From: Malachius bipustulatus
Lineage: Eukaryota; Arthropoda; Insecta; Coleoptera; Melyridae
Assembly: GCA_910589415.1 (NCBI GenBank)
Contig: OU342635.1
Coordinates: 36,482,929 to 36,546,928, forward strand
Direction: 5' to 3'
Length of the DNA: 64,000 bases
Both the position numbers and the translations under genes were made by a program. Under the pieces are notes generated by a model. That model was given only the letters and a program-made list of their open reading frames with translations. It was not told the origin of the DNA and ran no database searches. Positions 35,821 to 47,765 of this stretch are shown piece by piece. Within the stretch, counting starts at the first letter, position 1, and each line of letters opens with the position of its first letter.

Positions 35821-36789
35821 TTTTCAATTACCCATGTTTCTCCGTTTTCATACTGAAAAATTCTTTTACAATTATTTTGAAAAAAGGGTTACATATTAGT
35901 AGGGAAACAATTACCCATAATACCGTTATATACTACTTAAATAAATGGAAAAAAGGGCATTTCCTATTATATCCAGCCCTCGATAATTTATTAGGGATAT
36001 AATATGTCATATATGGAGCTCCATAACCAGGTGTTAGGTCGCAGGGACTGGTTTTTGTCAGATCGGCATGTATGAACCAGCTTTTCTTGTGCGGGATATG
36101 GGCGTTCCCTGCTCCAGCCTCTGGAATTACACGATTTGATACACAAAATAGTGCTCGGTATTGTGTAGGGAATGATTTGTGAAAGGGCGGTTACAAATAC
36201 ACTGCATGAAAAGGTGAGGTACAAAGGTGACAACGCACGTTAACAAATTTCAGGCGGCTGCGACTAATTTTTCATTTATCTTATGAATATTATTAGTTTA
36301 TTTGGCCAAGAAAGAGTATAAGGAAGTTAGGGAGAATGTGACTAATTTGAGGGAGGGTTCCCCATGATATGAATATGTTATAATGTTATAATTACATTTG
36401 AGACTGTTTCTCTATAAACTAAATAGGTACTTACATAAGATGCTAACTAGTTTTTAAGCATAGATCAAATATCTAAGGCTGTTCAGTAATCTTAAAACAA
36501 AGTAGGTGTACTTACCTCAATTTTTTTTTCAAACATTCTTCTTTACTTTTTCTTTTTTTCTATTAAATATCTAAGGCTCTCCCGGCTTATCCGGATTAGT
36601 ATAAGAACCACAAAACATCTCAATTATTATTTTGTACCAGGTTTTTCAACATCCATACTCAGGAATGAATCCTAGGAATTCCAATAGCTAGCTTGCCACA
36701 GGTGTAGTAATCTTAGAAATAACTAGGTTTACTTACCCCCAATTTTTTTCTTCTTTACTTTTTATTTTTTACCATAAAATATTTAAGTA
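35821..36789. other. Unique AT-rich DNA, no gene seen
   Basis: No gene supported. A short less AT-rich patch lies at about 35990-36240, with an 80-codon minus frame lacking family features. Confidence 0.35.
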
Positions 36790-37798
36790 TACAGGGTGCA
36801 CCATGTATCCTTCTCTATATTGCTATCTCCTGAACGCTAAGAGAAACAGGGTCGGTTAAATTAGAGAAAAGATGCGCGGTTTTGTGGCTATCTCGAATTC
36901 GTCAAAACATGCAAGATATCTATGACCGTTCCTGAAATATCCTGAAAAAACTGAAAAATCGAGATTTCTTATTTTCCTCATATCTTTTATATTATTGGAA
37001 ATTAATAAATAATTTTTTGTAGGCTTACATAAGCCGTTAAGAGCTATCCATCTGACATTTCAAAAATTTTCAAGGCCTACTAGATCCAAGAGTTTTCACA
37101 GTCAACTTTCGTTTTTCTTATGGCCGCCATATTATTTTTTTATGTCGTTCGATATGAAAAAAATAATGAAAACCAAAAATTAATAAACTTCAAAAAAAAT
37201 TTTTTTTAATTTTTATTCTTAATTTTTCAAAGAAAAACCTAATAAAAAATCGTCGAAAAACGTCAACATTTGTAAAATACGTCGAAATAGTGCTTGCCTT
37301 ATCGTTTTTTAATTTATCTATGAAATTCGGTCAAAAAATGTGTCTTTTTTGTAAAGAAAAAAGAAGAATAAAAATTTTTTAAATTTATTTTTTGAAGTTT
37401 AACAATTTTTTGTTTTTATGATTCTTATTTTTATACCGAACAACATAAAAAAACACTATGGTGGCCATGAGAAAAACGAAAGTTGACTATGAAAATTCTG
37501 GGATCTAGTGGCTTTGAAAATTTTTGAAATGTCAGATGGGTAGCTCTTGCCGACTTATGTAAGCCCACAAAAAATTATTCATTAATCTCCAATAATAAAA
37601 AAGATATGGAAAAAATAAGAAATCTCGATTTTTCAGTTTTTTCAGGAGATTTCAGGAACGGTCACGGATATCTTGTATGTCTCGACGGAATCGAGATGGC
37701 CACAAAATTGCGCTCCTTTGGACTTGTTTAACCGACCCTGTATCCGTTAGCGTTATAGGAGATTGCAATATAGAGAAGGATACATGGTGCACCCTGTA
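36790..37798. mobile_element. Foldback element, TACAGGGTGCACCATGTATC ends
   Basis: The ends TACAGGGTGCACCATGTATC and its complement GATACATGGTGCACCCTGTA match exactly. Arms pair with moderate mismatches (GGGTCGGTTAAA and AACCGACCCTG, TTCAGGAACGGTCACGGATA) and turn near 37290. It is older than the 23.3-kb element judging by arm mismatches. A related single arm is at 31.78-32.07 kb, and CCGACCCTGTATC recurs at 38.01 kb. Confidence 0.9.
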
Positions 37799-37799
37799 G

Positions 37800-38530
37800 A
37801 GTCCCAGGGCTGAAAAAGACAAAAACTCCTACAGCAATCCGCGGTAGGGTTCTAGGTGTTATGTTGAAAAAAACGATCGAAAAAAAACACAATAATCGTC
37901 TATTACGAATGATTTCGAAATTTTTCACATAATATATTCCCGAAAATAAGCTGAATTTTCTGGTTTTCTGAACAGAATAAAATTGACCTCTAAATTGTGC
38001 ATTTTTTGCTAAAACCGACCCTGTATCTCTGACGGTGTGCTGCGTATTAAGAGTGTTATAGTTATAATAATATATCATAATAAGTAATATAAATAATAGA
38101 TCCCGCATGTCCCGGATCTGTCTGTGATAATAATATGAAGGTGTCACATGTGTTGGTAGATGGGTTTGCCGAAAGGACGAGCCGTACGCCCGCGGGCGTA
38201 TGCCGACCGCCAAGAGGCGGATTGGGGTGTTGAAAGGCGGCGGCGATTCCAAGTAGGACTGATGATGAAATTACAACGTTCTCGATAACGTAACATGGTC
38301 GTTAATAGGTGGTAATGTTGTTTGTACGTGAAGTTTCCTTTCAACACACTGCCGTGGATTATGGGGTAATTAAATGGAATTTTACTTGATGCAGCTAATT
38401 ATCCAAAGTACAGCGAGGCTTTAATTAAATATCTATTGTATACCTATTACCTATACCTTAAGTGAACTAGTTCTAAAAATATCTGTACCTACTCGAAATA
38501 GGTATATCTACTAGGGTGATTCATATATCT
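37800..38530. other. Unique DNA with GC-rich patch
   Basis: The patch at about 38155-38255 (CGCCCGCGGGCGTATG, GGCGGCGGCGATTCC) is far GC-richer than its surroundings and not repeated. The overlapping minus-strand frames (37728-38252, 174 codons, and 38144-38347) run into the preceding foldback and show no domain, so they are not called genes. Confidence 0.35.
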
Positions 38531-38540
38531 ACTATAATGC

Positions 38541-38960
38541 AGGGTGATTCATCAAAGTCAATGGTACCTACCTTAGGCGTTTACGGGATTTTTCTGAAAA
38601 TTGAGTCACTTGAATAATTGGCTCTGCTCTATCGATCTAAAGTATTTTCGACATTGCGACATTGCCGCGTATTTCGAAAAATTGCAACAACGTTGATATT
38701 TTAAATGAGACACTCTGTATATTATTGCATTTTTAGATTGTCTGAAAAAATTCAGTAAGAATGGTTTGCACAGTTTGAGTTTAAACTGGATAAGCTTCTG
38801 AGTTATAAACAAGTGAAAATCGCCTTTTCCATTTTCAAAGCAGCTTACAATGAAAACGGCTCAAGACAGCAGCAAACGGTTTACATGTGCCTATCTTAAT
38901 TTTTCACGTGGTATCCTATCGTGGGGATAGAAACGTGAAAAATTAAGATAGGGACATGTA
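38541..38960. mobile_element. Truncated member of the 14.04-kb foldback family
   Basis: It begins GCAGGGTGATTCAT and follows the left arm of the 14041-14897 element (ATATTATTGCATTTT, GAATGGTTTGCA, GAGTTATAAACAAGTGAAAA, CCTATCTTAATTTTTCA). Right after this comes a ~25-bp stub of the opposite arm (GTGAAAAATTAAGATAGG), after which unrelated sequence begins. Most of the right arm is deleted. Confidence 0.75.
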
Positions 38961-38964
38961 AATC

Positions 38965-39150
38965 TCGGAGTCGAATCGATTTTTCCTCCAATAGTTTTTA
39001 AGGAGCTCTGCCTGTATTCCGTCCGGTCCCGGAGCTTTTCATTTTTTCATTTTCTTAAAGGACTTTAAGGATGCTTCTGCCTCGTTTACATTGGCGGTTC
39101 AATTTTCGTCGATAATTGCGGGGATCTCCTCTATCGTCAAAAAACAGTTT
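38965..39150 (-). pseudogene. LINE (RTE-like) reverse transcriptase scrap
   Basis: The minus strand reads IEEIPAIIDEN, a stop, then NVNEAEASLKSFKKMKK, a stop, and KAPGPDGIQAELLKN. The KAPGPDGI..ELLK block marks the start of the polymerase in RTE/BovB-type and some other non-LTR elements. Nothing downstream of it survives. It sits between two foldback elements. Confidence 0.65.
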
Positions 39151-39573
39151 CACCATGCGAGTGGGTAGGTACTTTTGTTAAAATATCTCAGATATATTTT
39201 CAAGGACCGATATTAAACTAATTGGTGTCCTGAAACCTGCATCACTTCATTTCCAAGATTCGAAAAAAAAACTTTGGGATTTCGTTGTGACATTTTGAAA
39301 TGAATTATGACATTTCACATGAATTATGACATCATTAGTTTTTGATGAACATTTTTTTAACGGCTACGCCCTACTTATGATACCTAGATTTTTGCAAATG
39401 TCTTTTTAAGAAAAATATTCTTCAATCAACGCTTCAATATTCCGAAAAAATTAAAGAAAGACTCTTTGGTCAAAATAAACAAAAAATTTTCATCAACTTG
39501 TGTCGGAAATGCATCGTTTTGAGATATATGCAGGCTGTCAAAAAAATATTATTTTTCCAGCAATTTGAAGGTA

Positions 39574-40437
39574 TACAGTGTGCATGGAAGAGCCAAATGG
39601 AATAAATTCGATAATAAATCAATGGAGATGGTTGCGAAAAAACGCTCGGACACGTCGATTAGTATTTTTGGTTGCGCATTTTTTTCAATGAAAAACTTTT
39701 TATACAGGGTGTGTCGTGTAACAGTGCTCAATACTAACTTTCTTCTTTCAAATCAAACACCCTATATATTATTACATTTTCAGATTGCCTGAAAAAATGT
39801 AATAATAATGGTGTTTATAATTCAAATTTGTAACGAGTGATTTTTGAGTTATAAACAAATGAAAATGGCAATTTTTAATTTTCAAAACAGTGTGTACACC
39901 GATAACGGCTCAAGATGTCGGAAAACGGCTCACGTGTCCCTATCTTAACTTTTCATTTAGAGCTCTATTAGGTAGTTTAAATTTTTATACAGGGTGATGA
40001 AAATTATCAGATTTTTAATCACCCTGTATAAAAATTTCATCCACACAATAGGATACTACATGAAAAATTAGGATAGAGACATGTAAGCCGTTTTCCGACA
40101 TCTTGAGCCGTTATCGGTGTACACTGTTTTGAAAATTAAAAATTGCTATTTTCATTTGCTTATAACTCAAAAATCACTCCTTACAAATTTGAATTATAAA
40201 CACCATTATTATTACATTTTTCAGGCAATCTGAAAATGTAATAATATATAGGGTGTTTGATTTAAAAGAAGAAAGTTGGTATTGAGCACTGTTACACGAC
40301 ACACCCTGTATAAAAAGTTTTCATTGAAAAAAAAAATGCGCAACCAAAAATACTAATCGACGTGTCCGAGCGTTTTTTCGCAACCATCTCCATTGATTTA
40401 TTATCGAATTTATTCCATTTGAGTTTTCCACACTGTA
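39574..40437. mobile_element. Triply nested foldback element
   Basis: The outer ends are TACAGTGTG at 39574 and CACACTGTA at 40437 (arms share CGACGTGTCCGAGCGTTTTT as complements). A middle pair, TACAGGGTGTGTCGTGTAAC and its complement, delimits 39703-40310. An inner pair, TACAGGGTGATGAAAATTAT and ATCACCCTGTA, delimits about 39988-40028. All three pairs share one centre. Middle arm sequence is related to the 14.04-kb family (AATGTAATAATA, AACGGCTCAAGATGTCGGAAA). No coding capacity. Confidence 0.9.
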
Positions 40438-40559
40438 TATCTCAGGAACCGTTCGAGATACCGCACTCCAGCTTTTGTACAGCCTTTCTAATGCCAACTG
40501 TGTTTTTTTCATGTGTCATTTTGCGGTGATTTTGGGATTGAGGTAAGTTTTTTGTCCTT

Positions 40560-41840
40560 AATTTTCTGACACATGTTTTGGAACATTAAAAGCAAGCTTT
40601 TCATGGTAAATATTCGTTTATCTCTAAAACGACTCACCTTAACCATTATGACCAAGAGGACCTTTTTTGTGTAGAAAATATTGGCGGTCAAAATGCGCTT
40701 TAAAAATGTCACTTTTATCAGTGTCGCATGTAGGTACCTATTAGAACAAAAAACCCCATCCAACCCTATAAAATCTCCTCCACTGACATATGAAAAAAAA
40801 AGTAGTTAGCATTATAAAAGTAGCTAATACCAATAATAAGATCTGTACAAAAGGGCGATACCGAATTGGGCGAAGGATTTTGTTATTCACTAATCCCAGG
40901 GCTCAATTGGGCGACAAACGAGAAACTAGGGGATTATAAGAGATAACTGGTCAGACAAAAAATACATGTGCGGCCTTGCTAATAAATATAGCAGTGTTGC
41001 CAGATTTATTTAGTGGTGCTTTTAGTAGATCGGATAGGTATACCTAATCAATTTATTATTAATAATTGAAGTCGAGTAGGCAGTAGGTACGTACCTACCT
41101 ATGGCTATGTTGCACTTTAGCGTCATCGGTAAGTCAGGTCTTTGGTCAGGTGAAAAAAAAAATTAAAAAAAAACCTACCCTGACCAAAGACCTGGCTTAC
41201 CGGTGAGTTTTAGTGCGGAAAATAAATAATAAATACCACTATAATTAATAATTATAATGTGTATCGCCATATTCATTATAGTACCTATATTACTTTTCTA
41301 TTGATGTTTCATGTTTCTGCTGTAGGTATAATATAAAATAATAATTGTAAATGCACTAAGGGATTGATGATGTATTTGATAGAACTTAAAAAAATAATGC
41401 ATCAACTTTTAATATTATTTATTAATTTTTTTCAATTTTATTTAATGTAGAAAATCGGAATTTCTGTAAAATCTGGCAACGTAGCCATACAAGAGCATGC
41501 AAATAACTCAACGGTATTTAGAAATTCCTTCGCCCAATTGAGCTCCCGGATTATAAGGACCCCCGTCGTGACGAAGGGTCACTCAGGTAATTTCGCCCAA
41601 TTGAGAAACGCCGGTACAAAAGCTGAGCTCTGTATCTTATACGTTTTTTGACATTCTTGTTTCTTGATATCTTCAAAAAACTGGAAAAATAATCTTTTTC
41701 TGGCAGCCTGTATTATCTGCTGTCTCAAAAATGGCGCATTTGCGAATACACGTTAATGGGAAATTTTTTGTTTATTTTCGACCAAAGAATCAGCCTTTAT
41801 TTTCTTTTAGCAATATTAAGGACACACCCTGTATAAAATA
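40560..41840. repeat. Dispersed repeat family A, copy 2, interrupted
   Basis: It matches 1690-2300 in two pieces, 40560-40844 and 41622-41840, separated by the 761-bp element at 40853-41613. The second piece includes ATATCTTCAAAAAACTGG (ATATCGTCAAGAAACTGG in copy 1) and GGGAAATTTTTTGTTTATTT. A third partial copy is at 39410-39540. Confidence 0.65.
40853..41613. mobile_element. hAT-like non-autonomous element with 8-bp target duplication
   Basis: It is bounded by GTACAAAA at 40845-40852 and again at 41614-41621. Terminal inverted repeats are GGGCGATACCGAATTGGGCG on the left and CGGCGTTTCTCAATTGGGCG read inward on the right (about 17 of 22 positions agree including the following AA). The motif CAATTGGGCGA or its complement recurs near 40911 and 41530 close to each end, the kind of subterminal repeat hAT elements use. 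An internal hairpin at about 41109-41220 pairs CGGTAAGTCAGGTCTTTGGTCA with its complement. No transposase is present. Confidence 0.75.
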
Positions 41841-42019
41841 ACATTCCTTCAAAGTTTCATATTATATTTAAAAAAAAAGTTACAGCTTTTTTAAATTTGC
41901 AACAATTTTCTGAATTTGTATACTTAGTTACAAAAAATATAATCGCAAAGACATATCATAACTTTTTTGAATTTAATGTTTTTTTTTTGAGAAATGTTCT
42001 CCTAAAAAAGACCTTACTA

Positions 42020-43377
42020 TACAGGGTGTCCCACAACCTGACTGCCATAGATTAAGGGTAGGTGTAGTTTTTCAAGGCGATTCAGGATCTGGTTTTGAAA
42101 TTTTCCTGAGGCCCTTCGTTTCGAGTATACAGGGTGATTTGTACAATTTGCCGAAATCTTTGATGAGCGATATCTTTTGAACGAATTGATCGAATTTAAC
42201 GAAATTTGGTGGATATGCTCTACTAATGACACTTAATACCTCGCATTTTTCGCCGATTCGAAAACTGCAGAGCCGTACTTATTTTTTTGGATATCTCTGG
42301 GTTTTGTCGAAAAGTTCACCCTGTATGCATTTTATTCAAAGTTTGGTGCCATTTTCTAAACTACGTGAAAAATTCTACAATTGTGGTAAAAAAATACTTG
42401 GCATCATTAAACTGAATCGAGAAGAAAATTCAGTTTTTTAGTTTTTTATTCGGAATTTCAATTCATGTGTTGTTAATAATTTAAGAAAAATCAAATGTGT
42501 TTTTTTTGTATTTTGTAGTTATTTTAAATAAATTTACTTTATCTACAGATTTAGCCAAGATTGGGGACCCTTCTACAGATTGTTTCGAGCTAAGAATAAG
42601 TTTTAACAGCAAAATAAATAACACACATTTAACACATTACCACATAGACAAATAAGTATCCACATAAACGAAACAGGAAGAAAAATATCAACACAAATGT
42701 TGGGAAGAAAAACTACAATTCAGTGCAGGTAATGGTCAAGGAAACCACCATCAAACTCAACACATTTCCTTGACCTTGAAATTAATCTAAAAACCATTTA
42801 AATTTTTTTTTAGCTCGAAACAATCTGTAGAAGGGTCCCCAATCTTGGCTAAATCTGTAGATAAAGTAAATTTATTTGAAATAACTACAAAATACGCAAG
42901 TTTTAAAAAACCACATTTGATTTTTCTTCAATTATGAACAACACATGAATTGAAATTCCGAATAAAAAACTAAAAAACTGAATTTTCTTCTCGATTCAGT
43001 TTAATGATGCCAAGTATTTTTCTACCATAATTGTAGCATTTTTCACGTAGTTTTAGAAAATGGCACCAAACTTTGAATAAAATGCATACAGGGTGAACTT
43101 TCCGACAAAACCGAAAGATATCAAAAAAATAAGTACGGCCCTGCAGTTTTCGAGTCGGCGAAAAATGCGAGGTATTAAGTGTCATTAGTAGAGCATATCT
43201 ATACCAAATTTCGTTAAATTCGATCAATTCTTTCAAAAGATTTCGGAAAATTGCACAAATCGCCCTGTATAATCGAAACGAAGGGCCTCAGGAAAATTTC
43301 AAAACCAGATCCTGAATCGCCTTGAAAAACTACACCTACCCTTAAGCTATGGCAGTCAGGTCGTGGGACACCCTGTA
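42020..43377. mobile_element. 1.36-kb foldback with nested ends and a unique loop
   Basis: The outer ends are TACAGGGTGTCCCACAACCT (42020) and the near complement AGGTCGTGGGACACCCTGTA (43377). Further TACAGGGTG/CCCTGTA pairs face each other at 42128/43269 and at about 42324/43092. The arms pair up to about 42595 and 42810, leaving a loop of roughly 215 bp with no symmetry. Frames 42226-42441 (plus) and 42970-43236 (minus) encode nearly the same peptide because they lie in opposite arms; they are not genes. Confidence 0.9.
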
Positions 43378-43379
43378 TA

Positions 43380-45180
43380 CACCTGTTGAATAGAAAATCT
43401 GACATATAGGGTATACGTGTAAAGAATATATTATTTCAACGATAGTTTGAAAATAATTGACATCCTTTCTCCTTTCAAAAATACAATTCCCTTGGAAATG
43501 GAAACTATACTAAGTTTCATAAGATGCTGTACAGGTTCCTAGGAAACTATCAGCTATTAAACCAGGAGTGGCTTGGATCTTCTAAGAAAAATAATTTTTA
43601 ACCAAGCGCTTTCTCTATGTTTCCCTTTCCCATACCTGCAATACAGTGTATACCTACTTACCTAGGTAGCCATCACGTTCTTTCAAAAATAATATTTTCT
43701 TGCAAAATTTTTTTTTTAAAGGCGTTTGAAACGATGTATCACAAGTAGGGGGTTGTCATTTAGGAGAAATTTATGATCACGCCATTGCATGGACCAAAAA
43801 CCACCGAATTCTAATTTATATAGGTAAATCAAAAGTCAAGTTTGATCTCGTTCTTGCAGATGTGTAATTTTAAACTTTACTTACAAACAGGTAAGAGAAG
43901 TTTAAAGATAATCACATAAGTACTATTATAATTGTTTAGAATTAAAATAAGCCATTATAATTTTAAAGCATTAATTCAGAAATAGGTACATTGCTGCTCG
44001 CATTTCTGTATCATTTTCTAACATGATTTAATGTTCAGAAATGAGATTTGATTGTCTCAAGTAATAGGAACAGTAATGAATCAACATTAAAAATGTATAA
44101 ATCGAGGATTGTTGATGGTTGGAGAAACAAGCCAGGAGCTCGATGAGTTGAAGACGCCACAGACGTATAATTTACTTATAATTTGGCATAATTATCCGTC
44201 TATTGCGACCACTGCACCGACCAATTAGCCCCCTCGGCTCGATAACCTACGGGTTTCCGTTGTAAGGATAATGAAAGTAATTAATCGCATAATAAAACCG
44301 TAAAAACAACCATCGAAACGAGTCGATTCATATTCCGAATCGGCAGCGTATAAACAATAATTACAACAATAACAAATGTCATTATGGAAACATCCTCCTA
44401 TACCTGCTTATTAGTTATTATAATAATGAATTCGAGAGAATCAGTCCAATTATCAATAATGGAAAGGAATTCCGATTCGTACCTATACATATTCTATCTA
44501 GGAAGGTATATATACGTTGAGGGTAATTCAGATTTTCGAGGTATATATAGGTATAAAAAATGCGTGTATAGATCATGTGTGTTCCGTAACTATTCCAATA
44601 TATCATTATGGTTGTAATTCGAAGGGTTAATTATAATAATCAATGGATCGTGTATGGAATACTACAAACATCCCTCACAAGTCACAACTGTGTCCAGTTA
44701 GTTTATTATTCAACCGATAGATGTCAGTTGCATTACGATAGCCAATGTAGAATATAAAATTAAGGGTTCCGGACTTTGTGGTTTTTATGTATACCTAATA
44801 GTTATTATAAAATTTAAGTTTTAAAAATCGTTAAAAATAGTATACGATATTTCTTATTTTAATCATTAAATCGTAAATACTTATAGCAGAAAAATGTATG
44901 TTTTCTTGAATTGTACCTTTTTTAATTTACCTGTTTTTTTTTTATAGAATTAACTCTCAATTTTGCTTCTTATTTGTGTGGTCTATGAAACAAGGAATCA
45001 AACACGATAAAATAAAGGAAACAGAATTATTTATATGCATTTATGATGAGGTAAAACGTGTAATAAAACGAATTCCAATTAACGAATGAGCTGAATATTT
45101 ATATGAGGACTTAAAGAAACAACAAACTTTTATAGTGTTTTCGACTGACTGCTCCCGTGCGCACTTCTTTGCCCTGAGTG
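43380..45180. other. Mostly unique DNA
   Basis: No gene supported. About 44120-44345 is less AT-biased (GTCTATTGCGACCACTGCACC, then CCCCCTCGGCTCGATAACC) and not repeated: a candidate conserved non-coding element. Confidence 0.35.
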
Positions 45181-45277
45181 CATATACCGGGTGTCCCATC
45201 GTATAGAATTCTTGCGAAAAAGGGTATTTCTAATGAAAATTTTTATATGAAAATTTACATACGTGGATTACATTAAT

Positions 45278-45425
45278 GCCCGTATTCACAAACGATAATT
45301 TCCTAAATAATTACGTAATCAATTATCCCCATCTCATTCTATTGCAAAAAAAACTGCATATCTCCATCTCACTCATTTAATTAATTACGTAATTATTTAG
45401 GAAATTATCGTTTGTGAATACGGGC
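45278..45425. mobile_element. 148-bp MITE, GCCCGTATTCAC ends, copy 2
   Basis: Nearly identical to 8040-8186 with the asymmetric centre inverted, i.e. inserted the other way round. Preceded by ATTACATTAAT as in copy 1. Confidence 0.9.
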
Positions 45426-46130
45426 ATAAACCTACTATGATAATTATTATGATGTAATCATTTTTGGCAAATTAATTAAATGTGACTTTCGATTTTCGAC
45501 CTCGATTTTATATCGAAATACTAATCGCATCTCAATGATTTTTCATACACTTGTAGAAAAAAGTTTCTTCTATAAGAAACAGTAATTTGTTAATCGATAT
45601 CTTTAACCATAATTGAGTAATTTGCCATCAAATTTGGACATAAAATCGAAATAAAGTTTATGAATTATGATTAAGATTATAAACCCGTCACTACAGCTAC
45701 AATTTACAACTTTAGTCACATGCTGTGAATAAGCTGCTTTGTTATTTACACAGGTACCTGGAGAAAAGTTTCTACCCCTATTTCATAGAATTGCAGTCCG
45801 CCTTTGTAGAAGAGAATGCAAAGTGTTTACTCTGAACTAAGTCGTAAATAACTAGCACACTTGACCATCTTTTGTGCCTTTCACCACATTTAATAACTTT
45901 ACAAACAAAAATCATCATAAATCATATCTGATTTTGCCTGATTTGACATTATCTGCAATTAATGGCATTAGTTTTATGAATTTTCAATTTCTAATTTCAC
46001 AGGCGGATTTCTAATGATATTTAGAATTTATTGATATAAGAAAAATCAGATTTTTTTTGTCGCTGAATTAGTTTTTCGCAACTACACGCTTAACTAAGCT
46101 CACTACAAACATGTTGATTAGACCAGATTA

Positions 46131-46657
46131 TACAGGGTGTTAAGAAAATGACGGATAAACTCTTCAGTACATTGTAGGGGACACTCAGTAGAGTACGGGA
46201 AAAATAATTGAAAAAATTCTGGTCTTCAATTTGATGAGATAAAAAATGCCAAAGTTAACATTTTACTATCTTTGTTTTTCGGTATTTGCAAAAACTAAAA
46301 GATTTTACAGATATAAAAAAGGGTACTTTAATCGTTATCAATTAAAAAAATTGCTTAAGATGTATTACTGGCTTGGAAAATTTAATAAGAATTTTTTTTC
46401 TTTTCTAAGATGCTGAAAAAAAAGCATTTGGCAACAACGGTTTTGATACCTTGACTACCTACATTGTTAGAAATTAGACGAAATTACCAAATACCAACTG
46501 TTATCGTGTTAAACGTTGCCAAATTTATTGTTCAATATTTTGCTTATATCTTTTAAAATCTAGCTCTGGATTTTTTAAAATTATTTTTCCCGTACTTTAC
46601 TGAGTGTCCCCTACAATGTACTGAAGAGTTTATCCGTCATTTTCTTAACACCCTGTA
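46131..46657. mobile_element. Foldback element, TACAGGGTGTTAAGAAAATG ends
   Basis: The ends TACAGGGTGTTAAGAAAATG and CATTTTCTTAACACCCTGTA are exact complements. High pairing continues through GATAAACTCTTCAGTACATT and GGGGACACTCAGTAGAGTAC-like sequence, then falls in the middle. 527 bp, no coding capacity. Confidence 0.92.
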
Positions 46658-46767
46658 GAGAATTAAATTATTCATGAATGTGCCGCGAATAAAATACTCT
46701 AAATTAATTATAAAGTGTACTTTTCGCGAGAATTCTATATGATGTACACCCTGATGGACACCCTGTA

Positions 46768-47640
46768 TAAAGTCGTGTTCGGCTGCTTTAATCGGGTTGC
46801 CTTGCACTATATCACAGAATATTGTCTGCGGCTCAGTTTTGGGGCAACTGCTCTTTTAAATTCAGTGTGCCCTTTCATAATCCTATGTTTTAGGTCGGGT
46901 TACAGTTTCAATGAAAAACTGATTGGTTACCTATCTGAAGTACGAAAAGATGATTTCTTAAAAGTATACGAAAGTATAAAGACCCAAAATGAACATGACC
47001 ATTGATTGGCTGGGGAATAGAGTTAACTGGGATTAATGGGTTGCGATTACTGAAGTGCTAAGCTGGGCAACTGCAAGGAACCCAGAGCAATAAAAACTGA
47101 TGGACTAGGTCCAGTAATGTGCACCATTTGTCTCTCACCGAACAAACCACTCTTGTAAAATACCTTTTTCCGAAAAGCGCTTATACTTTTCAAGATATTG
47201 GGAGAAATAAACAAAATTAAATTTACTGCATTACAGCGCCATCTACGATTAAACGCAAAACATGACTCAATAATTAAAATCTGGTCTTTTTCGCATTTTT
47301 GTCACCAAATACAAATTTCAAAGTTACCCATACTTCTACGCAAGGGGTGGGGGACGCCGGACGCAGAGCTGTTTTTGTGCTCAAACAATGTCTCTCATCA
47401 CAGAACAAAACCATTTTCATGCTTTTTCCGCAGAGTGCTTACTTTTGGAGATTTTTTAAAATTTCAGGTTATACGAATTACCAATTTTATAGAAAATGTT
47501 TACAGTTAGGGAGAGTGGACTCTACCTAGGAACAAGTATCAATTAAAGTTGATTGAAAATAAAGAGGTCAACTTTTCCTAGGAACATTTAACAATGCCTA
47601 TAGATACTGTGGTTTAGTAAAAGTTGATTCAAAGATGTTT
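46768..47640. other. Unassigned DNA
   Basis: No gene supported. The plus frames at 46715-47005 (96 codons, starting inside the preceding element) and 47198-47509 (103 codons) have no recognisable domain. The phrase TACCTAGGAACAAGTATC / CCTAGGAACATTTAAC near 47520-47590 is a short local repeat. Confidence 0.3.
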
Positions 47641-47644
47641 TAGA

Positions 47645-47765
47645 TTAGATTTATCATGAGTGGGCCATTGTGACACCCCCACTGCGACCGAAGGTCTATT
47701 GTGAGTCACATCTAGTCGTGCTACATTAACCCCATTAGGTCAGCCTCTTTTATTAACTAGGTTAG
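47645..47765 (-). repeat. 3' end scrap of the RNase H LINE family
   Basis: On the minus strand it reads AAAGAGGCTGACCTAATGGG then GTTAATGTAGCACGACTA, matching the 3' region after the coding part at 13.53-13.58 kb. Only the 3' untranslated end is present. Confidence 0.55.

Larger units (their letters stand above)
45185..46767. mobile_element. TACCGGGTGTCCCAT-ended element hosting two insertions
   Basis: The left end, from 45185, reads GGTGTCCCATCGTATAGAAT then TCTTGCGAAAA. The right side, 46715-46767, carries the complement (TTTTCGCGAGAATTCTATAT) and ends in CACCCTGTA, with a partly duplicated end (ACACCCTGATGGACACCC). Inside lie the MITE at 45278-45425 and the foldback at 46131-46657. Between them is AT-rich sequence without a gene. 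Confidence 0.65.

Noticed and set aside
37728..38252. 174-codon minus-strand frame
   Set aside because: It runs from GC-rich unique DNA into the end of the 36.8-kb foldback, has no domain, and its composition changes abruptly along its length.
39175..39235. Minus-strand FRTPISLISVLENISEIF, like the NYRPISLLSVL polymerase block
   Set aside because: It precedes KAPGPDGI on the minus strand, the reverse of the order in a real polymerase, so it is either chance or rearranged.
42970..43236. 88-codon frame with a twin at 42226-42441
   Set aside because: The twins are the two arms of one foldback read on opposite strands.
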